A DNA stretch of 64,000 nucleotides from Cafeteria roenbergensis. Its lineage: Eukaryota; Sar; Bigyra; Bicosoecida; Cafeteriaceae. A program made the position numbers and the translations under genes. This document shows positions 58,087-64,000 of this stretch, one piece after another. Under the pieces are notes generated by a model. That model saw only the letters and a program-made list of their open reading frames with translations. It was not told the DNA's origin and did not search any database. Position 1 is the stretch's first letter, and every line of letters begins with the position of its first letter. Where the stretch lies: NCBI GenBank assembly GCA_008330645.1, contig VLTN01000005.1, positions 186,001 to 250,000 of the forward strand. Reading direction: 5' to 3'.

Positions 58087-60502
58087 CGAGGCCGCCGAGC
58101 CCCTCGACCCAGCGGACCGGCCGATCAGGCCGATGCGGAACCCGGAGAAGGTCTTTGGCGGAGGGGCGCAGCGGGCAGGGCAGGGCGGCGGAGCCAGCAG
58201 CACGCGCAGCGTGACCGATCCGGTGAGCTCCCGCGTGTCCCCTGTGACGGTCACGGAGGCCTCTGCGGCGATGGACCGCTCCCGGGCAGCCTCCCGGGGC
58301 GAGGACGACGCCGCTTCCACGCACAGAGGCTCTCGGCTCAGCGCCAGCAGGGCCGGCTCGCGCCGCCGAGGCGCTGGCGGCGGTGGTGGTGGCAGCGGTG
58401 CTGCTTCTGGCCGGGCTGGGGTCGGCCCCAGGCTTCGCCGCGCGGGGTCGGGGTCGTCTGGAAGCCAGCGGCTGCCCGCAGACGCGGAGGATGCCACAGC
58501 AGCTGCGAGGGCTTTCCGAGGCGAGTCTGGCTCTGTAGAGGCCACAGGCAGCAGGTCGCTGTCGAGCGCCCGCGCGAGAGGGGCAGGCAGTGTCGCTTCT
58601 GCCGCGTCGCCGAGTCGTTCTTCGGGGGGCAGCAACGGCGTGCCATCGTCCGCGCTGGAAACGACATACACGGCGTTCGAGGACCTGCCCGAGGTCCGGA
58701 ACCCGTCCCACGCCGTGCCGGCGTCGCTCAAGGGGCTGGCCTCCGGCGACTGGCAGCAGGAGATCGATGCGCTGAACAGCATCCGCAGCCTGGCAAAGCA
58801 CCACCCCGAGGCGCTGGAGGCCAGGCTCTCCGAGGTGCTTCGGGCGTGCTTGCCGGCCGCGAACTCTCTCAGGTCCGCCGTGGCCAAGACGGCTATCATG
58901 GCAATCGCTGACCTGGCGCGGGGCACCGGGCGCTCCCTTGACTCGGAGCTGGACAGGGCAGTGCCCATGCTGCTGCGCAAGGCCGCGGACACGTCCGAGT
59001 TCATCGCGTCCGAGGCGGACACCGCGCTGGCCACGGTGGTGCAGCACTGCGGGCACACGCGGCTTCTGAGCAGTTTGCTGTTGTGCGCGCGGCACAAGGC
59101 CAAGCTGGTGCGGCTGCAAGCGGGCAGGTGGCTGGCGGAGCTCGCGCAGGCAATTGGGCCGAAGCTTGCGGGGCTGCGCAACCTCGACGAGGTGATTCAG
59201 GCGGCGGCACGGTACGCCGCCGAGGGGCGGGAGGACGCGCGACACGCGGGAAAGCGGCTGCTGCTGCTGCTTAGCGCAGCGGGGGCGCTGGACAAGGGAG
59301 CGCTTGAGCGCGCGGTGGGGGACCGGACCGCGCGCGGCTTGCGTGAGACGGTAGAGAAGCTCGAGCGCGCAGGGGGGGCGGCGGCCTTGGGACCCGTGGG
59401 GGGCACGGGCGCGCCTGCGGGCTCGGGGCTGGGCGTGGCGGGGGGCAGGGCTGGGCGTGCGGTTTCGCGGAGGCACGCTCGCGCCACGTCCCGCTCAGCG
59501 GCCCGCCCGAGCAGCTCTGCCATCCTTGCGGCGCGCGGTGCGTCGAGTCCGTCCGACGATGCGGCCCCGTTTCGCGGGCTGCCGCCCTCGCACACGGGCG
59601 CGCACGGCCTTGTGCCCGGGGCCGCCGCGGAGCACTCGCCCCGCCCGGCGTCGACAGCGTCCTCGGCGGAAGGCAGCTCGGCCCTGGCGTCCGCGAGAAG
59701 CGAGTCTGCCCGGCGGTCCGCGCCCAGGGGCGCGCGCAAGCCGCTTCGCCGGCGGGCTGCGCACGGCGGGGGGAGCTCTCCGGCAGCGGGAGCCGGCCCA
59801 GGCGCGGGGCTCAGCGCCACCGTGCCGATGAGTGAAGAGCTGCGGTCGGTGCTCGACAGGTTTGCGGACAGCAACTGGAGAACGCGCCTGTCTGCGCTGG
59901 ACGCGCTTTTGGCGCTGGCAAGCCGCGACTCGGATGCCGTCCGACGGGATGCAACGGCAGCAGTGGACGAGGTGGCGCGCCGGGTTGGAGACGGCAACCT
60001 CAAGGTGGCCGCTGCGGCCGTGGAAGCGGTGCGCAAGCTCATCGACTCGCCGGCCTTGCACGGAGACGCGCTGGAATCCGCAGTCCCGGTCCTGCTGCCC
60101 CCTCTGGCGGTGGCATCCGCGAACCGCAACAAGGCTGTTGCGGCGGGCAGCCTCGACATCATCGACCGCGTCTTGGCGAAAGCGGACTCACGGCATACGC
60201 TAGCGCCGCTCGTGAGTGCCATCAGCAACGGGAACTCCACGGTCCGGGGCGCGCTGTTGCCCAGGCTCGAATCGCTGGTACCGGCTGCGCACAAGAGCCG
60301 TCCTGGCATTCTGCAGCGTGCGGTGCTGCCCCGCCTATTCCCGCTGCTGGACGACACTCGGCTGGAGACGCGCTCCGGCGCGGCAGCGACAGTGGCGGCT
60401 GTTGCGCGTGCCATTGGGGCGGACGGGGTGCGCAAGGTGGCCAGCGCTTCGGGGGGCGCATTCTCAAGTGCGGTGGAAGGCGCAATTGCGGGCATCGAGT
60501 GA
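51732..60502 (+). CDS. TOGARAM/crescerin-like TOG-array protein (one intron)
   Basis: Exon 1 51732-52124 and exon 2 52562-60502; the intron (gac|gtgagc ... aatcgcag|gtc, 437 bp, phase 0) joins FRRGLDSHD to VAVREGTLYVLEQAL, in the middle of a helical repeat; 2777 residues in total. TOG-like alpha-solenoid blocks lie at about 1-230, 680-860 (DPAFRVVMGGFAALEA, RTYGSLMRGV), 2170-2370 (GDWQQEIDALNSIRSLAKHH, LRSAVAKTAIMAIADLARGT, LRKAADTSEFI) and at the C-terminus (about 2550-2770: FADSNWRTRLSALDALLALA). The third closely follows TOG3 of TOGARAM/crescerin, which binds tubulin in cilia; two N-terminal plus two C-terminal TOGs with a long linker is that family's layout. CLASP is the alternative. The linker (about 860-2170) is Ser/Gly/Ala/Arg-rich with simple repeats such as gacgac (53438-53465) and ccggag (58056-58085). 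Confidence 0.8.
52150..52194. repeat. Perfect tight palindromes inside the TOG gene intron
   Basis: 16-bp arms gctgccacggccggcc (52150-52165) and its complement (52167-52182) with a one-base loop, immediately followed by the overlapping palindrome gcggttgcaaccgc (52181-52194). It lies near the 5' end of the 437-bp intron. The hairpin could affect splicing or be the trace of a small foldback element. Confidence 0.8.
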
Positions 60503-61302
60503 TTTTGAACCGGCAGCTCGGCTGAGGGCCGACTGCGGTTGTGTACGCTTGTGGCCTTGATGGTTGGGCTTGCCTTGGGTTGCATTGCGCGCGTGGCTGG
60601 CTGAGCGCGCGTGGGGCATAGAAACTCTGCATCAGCTTCGGCTCGGCTTCTCTGAGCATTGCTCGGTGGTCTCCTGCTCGCAATGTATCCGTGCGTCGCC
60701 AGCAGCGCAGACCTGAGATGGGGGGCGTGCGCAAATCGTCGCCGTTGTCCAGGTGTGGCTGTTGAGCGAACGAAGGCGATTTCTCTGGCTAGTTCCCCGC
60801 GTGCCGGTACCAACGGTGGGTTTGTTCGCTGTGGTGCCCTCAAACCGCCTATGTCCAAGAAGCGTTCCATCTCGCCGACAGCAATCCCCAAAACCCACCA
60901 TGCTGGCCTGCCCACAAATCGTCAGGTCACTGTAAATCCGACAGCTGTCGTCAACGCACGGGTGGTAGTCCAATGAAAAATGGAATACCGAGCGCTGCGT
61001 AATGGCCTTGAGAAGCGTGCTCTTGCGACTCTTTGGCACAATTTTATTGCGTCGTTTTGTTGCTGTTTAACCTTCACAATGAACGTGGCCTCGCCTATTG
61101 GCAACATGTTTGTTGGCTTGCCTTGCGATGTCCGTTGGATATGTGATCCAAGTCACAACAGCATAGTATTGATCGAAAAATGACGTTGCTGTCAAAAAGC
61201 AGTTGGATTCGCGTGACGGCATGGGCTCGTTGCGGCGGCCAAAGTGAGGGAACTTTGCGACGGGTAGGGACGTTGAAGAGTGTGTGGCGGACCAGGCTTC
61301 CA
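60503..61302. other. Gene-free stretch of lower GC
   Basis: About 800 bp between the TOG gene stop and the first ATG of the RdRP frame. GC is visibly lower, particularly 60960-61200, than in neighbouring genes. Small frames exist on both strands but none shows a fold or family. I looked for tRNA- or snRNA-like patterns and saw none. It probably holds the RdRP promoter and possibly an upstream 5' exon. Confidence 0.45.
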
Positions 61303-64000
61303 ATGGGACAACGAATCACGGGGCAGAACGGGTTCGCAGGGGCCAACCGGCTCGCTCGCCGTGCACGCATCCCGCGCCTGCGCATTTGCTCCAGAACATA
61401 TTTGGCTCCCATAAAGAGCACGGCCAAGCTCTCAGCGATGCCGGCTATGCGCCCGACAAGCTCACCCTTCCGATCCCATTCTGCAGCGCAAGGGTGGCGC
61501 CGTGTATCGTCGCCGGCACTGGCTTGTCGAATGCGGCCAGCCCAAGGCGCAGCGACGGCCAGCGCGGATGGACGCCGCTCGGCGCCTGGTTCCGGCGCGG
61601 TCCCCGCGTTGCACGTCGCTTGCACCGTCTGCGCCCTGGTGAACGACGGGGTTTTGAGCGGGGCGGATGCTCGGAAGGTTGGGGCCGGGTGCCGGTCCCT
61701 TGAAGCCGCCATCGAGGCCAGTTGCGGAGCTCGGGCTGCTGCGGTGGCGCGACTCCTGCCGCCCTCGCTTCTGGATGGCTCTCTGTGGCAACACCGGGGG
61801 TGGACGGTCGGCATGCGGGCAAGTCTTCAAAACAACCTTTGGCGCTCGCTTGCCTGCGCAGGGCTGCCCTGCTCCACAGACTCAAAATTGCCAAGCCAAG
61901 CACCGTTTCTCGCTGCGGGCACTTGCCCGACCGGCGCCTGCGCGGACCCCGTAAGCGCGGTGTTTGGCGAGGAGCGCAGTCCCGTCTCTGGCGAGTGCTC
62001 GGCATGCCCCGTCCTTCGGGTGGAGATGCCGCGCGTGGAGCGGAGCTCGCGCTTGGCGCGCCGCGTGGGGTGGCACCGCGTGCTGACAGTGGCCATCCCC
62101 GCACGCCCGCGCCTTGCAGACGCACCGCACGGTGTCACCAGCGGAGCATGCGACGGGAAGGCCGACCTGGCGGCAGCAAAGCGGCGGTGGGAGTTGCTGG
62201 TTCGGTCGCTGTGCGAGCGAGGGTTCCAGCTGGGCGGGCGCATCTGGGACTTTGCGCAAGCCAGGTGGGGTGCTTTGGAGGTGGTATTCGTGGCTCGCCG
62301 GAGCGGGTCTGGCAGATTCGCAGACGCCTCGGCAGTTCGCCGCTGGCACATCCCGCCGGACGCAGCAAACAGGTCTCTGCTCTCCAACGCCTGGCTGGCG
62401 TCTGCACGGCTTGACCTGCTGGTGTCGTCCACAGCGCCTGTCGCGCGCGCAGCTCCCCCCTCGGCATCGAGGCCTGGCGAATCTCTCCGCCTGCTTCCCT
62501 ACCGCCGCACCACCGCTGCACCGCAAGCTGCTGGAGACGGCTGGTCTGCTTTCTGCCCGAGCCACACCGCTGATGCTCGCCGCAAGCTTCGCCTCGTGTG
62601 GGAGGAGGATGCATGCACGCGTCAGGGTTCCCAGGGTACGCGCCCTTCCAAACTCGCTGCTGCGGATGGCGGGCCAGCCGCTGCCAGCCCTCTTCACATC
62701 CTCTCTGACGGCTGCGGCGCCATTCCTGCGTGGCTCGGCCGCGCTGCTGCTTCGGAGGCTGCAGTGCGCCCGGGCCACAGCGGGGCGGAGAGTGGCGCTG
62801 GCTCAGCCTGGACGCCTGCGGCTGTGCAGGCACGCTTTGGAGGTTGCAAAGGGCTGTGGGTCGTTTCGCCGGTGCTGCCTCCCGATTCGATAGTTTGTCG
62901 GCCGTCGCAGCAGAAGATCATTCTGCAGTCCCCCAGTGCAGAGCAGCTGGATTTTGAAGCGCTTCGGGCCATCGGTGGGGCGCTTCAGCCGGCGGCGCCA
63001 GGGGAGGCGTTTGCAAGCCACTGTTGCTCCACGGCGCACGACCGCCGGAGCCGTTGCCGTGGTCGCCTCAGCGAGCAAACGTGTGGGCTTCTTCTCTGCC
63101 GAGGCGTGCCGGTGGAGCACTTGGCCGAAATTGCCGCGGAGGCGGCTGCAGTTGGGGCTGCCGCGCAAGCAGGCAGCCCTGTCGCGACCAGCGCGCTCTT
63201 AGGGGGGCGCTCTCCGCACGAGGGCGGGGACTGGATCTCTGCAAGCGCAGAAGCGCGCGACTTCGCCGTGGTCCGCGCACTTCATGGCGCACCGAAGGAC
63301 TCCTTGCAACAGTCGGCCGCGTGCGCCGGCGCAGGGGACAGCCAGCCACGTGATGCCAAGCTCTCCAGGGCCAAGGCAGCATTTGCTGCTTCGCTCTTGG
63401 CTGAGGCTGGGCAGAGGGCGGCCGCCGCTCTCCGCTCCGACGTCAGGGAGCGCCTCCGAGTCCCGCTGCCGTTGTCGCGCCGGCTTGCGCTCGTCCCTGA
63501 CCCGACCGGCGTCCTTCGGCCGGGCGAAGCGTTCGTGCGGCTTTCCGCAGCAAGCCTTGCGACCCTCCGCAACGACGCGTCGGTCTGGTGGGCCTCCTTG
63601 CGGGCAAGTGGGGAAGCTGACCCGTCCAGTGGCGCGGGAGAGACTGAGGAATCGTCCGCCTGCGCCGGCACCGGTGCACCCGAGTCAGCCGCTGCTCTTG
63701 GCTCCCGTTCCTCCGTCACCGTTGGCGTGGACGGTGTTCTTCGTGGTAGCGTGTTTGCGATTCGAAGTCCTGCCCACTTGCCAAGCCACGTCGTTGGGCT
63801 GCAATGCGTGAGCCTCGTCGAGGCGGCCGCACGAGCAGCGAGCGGGGGCGCGGACGAAGGCGCCCTGCCCCCGCTCGGGGAGTCGCTGTTGTGGCGGGAC
63901 GCCCTCGTCGACGTCTTGGTGCTTGCCGCCGACCCTTCGAGCGCTGCCCCGTCAGACGCGGCGCGGCTCTCAGGGGGCGACTTCGACGGGGATGAGGCCC
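61303..64000 (+). CDS. RNA-dependent RNA polymerase of the eukaryotic RNA-silencing type, 5' part, cut by window edge
   Basis: A plus-strand frame is open from 61147 (after a stop at 61144) to the right edge. In-frame ATGs lie at 61303, 61438 and 61447; the true start is uncertain and an upstream exon is possible. Recognisable parts: LSDGCGAIPAWLGR (62701), ARFGGCKGLWVVSPVLP (62830), CRPSQQKIIL (62899; usual RPS-x2-K), DPTGVLRPGEAFVRL (63499), and at the end ARLSGGDFDGDEA (63961), the D-x-DGD catalytic loop of two-barrel cellular RdRPs. Spacing between these blocks matches the family, with a poorly conserved insertion at 62951-63440 and an Ala/Gly/Ser-rich one at 63601-63720. The enzyme makes double-stranded RNA for siRNA production. 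The first ~400 residues have no motif I recognise. The C-terminal third lies outside the window. Confidence 0.82.
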   Translation, partial: MGQRITGQNGFAGANRLARRARIPRLRICSRTYLAPIKSTAKLSAMPAMRPTSSPFRSHSAAQGWRRVSSPALACRMRPAQGAATASADGRRSAPGSGAVPALHVACTVCALVNDGVLSGADARKVGAGCRSLEAAIEASCGARAAAVARLLPPSLLDGSLWQHRGWTVGMRASLQNNLWRSLACAGLPCSTDSKLPSQAPFLAAGTCPTGACADPVSAVFGEERSPVSGECSACPVLRVEMPRVERSSRLARRVGWHRVLTVAIPARPRLADAPHGVTSGACDGKADLAAAKRRWELLVRSLCERGFQLGGRIWDFAQARWGALEVVFVARRSGSGRFADASAVRRWHIPPDAANRSLLSNAWLASARLDLLVSSTAPVARAAPPSASRPGESLRLLPYRRTTAAPQAAGDGWSAFCPSHTADARRKLRLVWEEDACTRQGSQGTRPSKLAAADGGPAAASPLHILSDGCGAIPAWLGRAAASEAAVRPGHSGAESGAGSAWTPAAVQARFGGCKGLWVVSPVLPPDSIVCRPSQQKIILQSPSAEQLDFEALRAIGGALQPAAPGEAFASHCCSTAHDRRSRCRGRLSEQTCGLLLCRGVPVEHLAEIAAEAAAVGAAAQAGSPVATSALLGGRSPHEGGDWISASAEARDFAVVRALHGAPKDSLQQSAACAGAGDSQPRDAKLSRAKAAFAASLLAEAGQRAAAALRSDVRERLRVPLPLSRRLALVPDPTGVLRPGEAFVRLSAASLATLRNDASVWWASLRASGEADPSSGAGETEESSACAGTGAPESAAALGSRSSVTVGVDGVLRGSVFAIRSPAHLPSHVVGLQCVSLVEAAARAASGGADEGALPPLGESLLWRDALVDVLVLAADPSSAAPSDAARLSGGDFDGDEA

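Noticed and set aside
57812-59476. Minus-strand frame of 554 codons
   Set aside because: Antisense to the TOG protein; composition Arg/Pro/Ala-rich without domain signals.

Overview
The window is a junction between two kinds of DNA. Bases 1-11,885 are of moderate base composition and carry an integrated, virus-like mobile element. Bases 11,886-64,000 are very GC-rich nuclear DNA of a unicellular eukaryote: very long open reading frames, occasional short GT-AG introns, signal peptides and mitochondrial presequences. A TOG-array protein of the ciliary TOGARAM/crescerin type, a myosin, an RNA-silencing RdRP and a Skp1-type hydroxylase/GlcNAc-transferase point to a flagellated protist. A stramenopile (for example a GC-rich bicosoecid) or a haptophyte-like alga would fit, but I cannot fix the species from sequence alone.

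The element runs off the left edge, so only its right part is seen. On the minus strand it has a very long fibre protein with a C-terminal S74 self-cleaving chaperone domain. A 12-copy repeat array fills the divergent promoter next to it. Then, mostly on the plus strand, come a small acidic protein, a tyrosine recombinase, a second small acidic protein, a minus-strand unknown, a lysine/arginine/glutamate-rich internally duplicated protein, and a 1002-residue primase-polymerase fused to a UL9-like (origin-binding) helicase. After this last gene there is about 1.8 kb without genes but full of hairpins (five copies of one, two of another) and direct repeats. It ends in a perfect 92-bp palindrome at 11,794-11,885. 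No capsid gene is visible here; if one exists it lies to the left. The visible genes look whole, suggesting a young insertion. Three genes share a GTTTAAAC-like box about 31-36 bp before the start codon.

The palindrome abuts, with no spacer, the last 56 codons of a host C39-like peptidase gene, so the element seems to sit inside that gene (or in an intron of it).

The host genes, in order, are: an ABCA-type full ABC transporter (-), a secreted FAD-dependent oxidoreductase (+), a spinster-like MFS transporter (-), a fused prolyl 4-hydroxylase/Skp1-type GlcNAc-transferase (+), a large type I membrane protein with three glycosidase-like barrels plus EGF and ZU5-like modules (+), a mitochondrial aldo-keto-reductase-like protein (-), an ataxin-10 homologue (+), a second MFS transporter (+), a 3170-residue myosin (-), a TOGARAM/crescerin-like TOG array (+) and the 5' part of an RNA-dependent RNA polymerase (+, cut by the right edge). 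Neighbours show no shared pathway; spacing is tight and several pairs are divergent over 200-400 bp.

Introns inferred from GT-AG sites and reading phase: 19,247-19,516 (ABC transporter), 20,236-20,389 (FAD oxidoreductase), 37,119-37,173 (ataxin-10), 52,125-52,561 (TOG protein). All functions come from motif recognition by eye; no database search was run.
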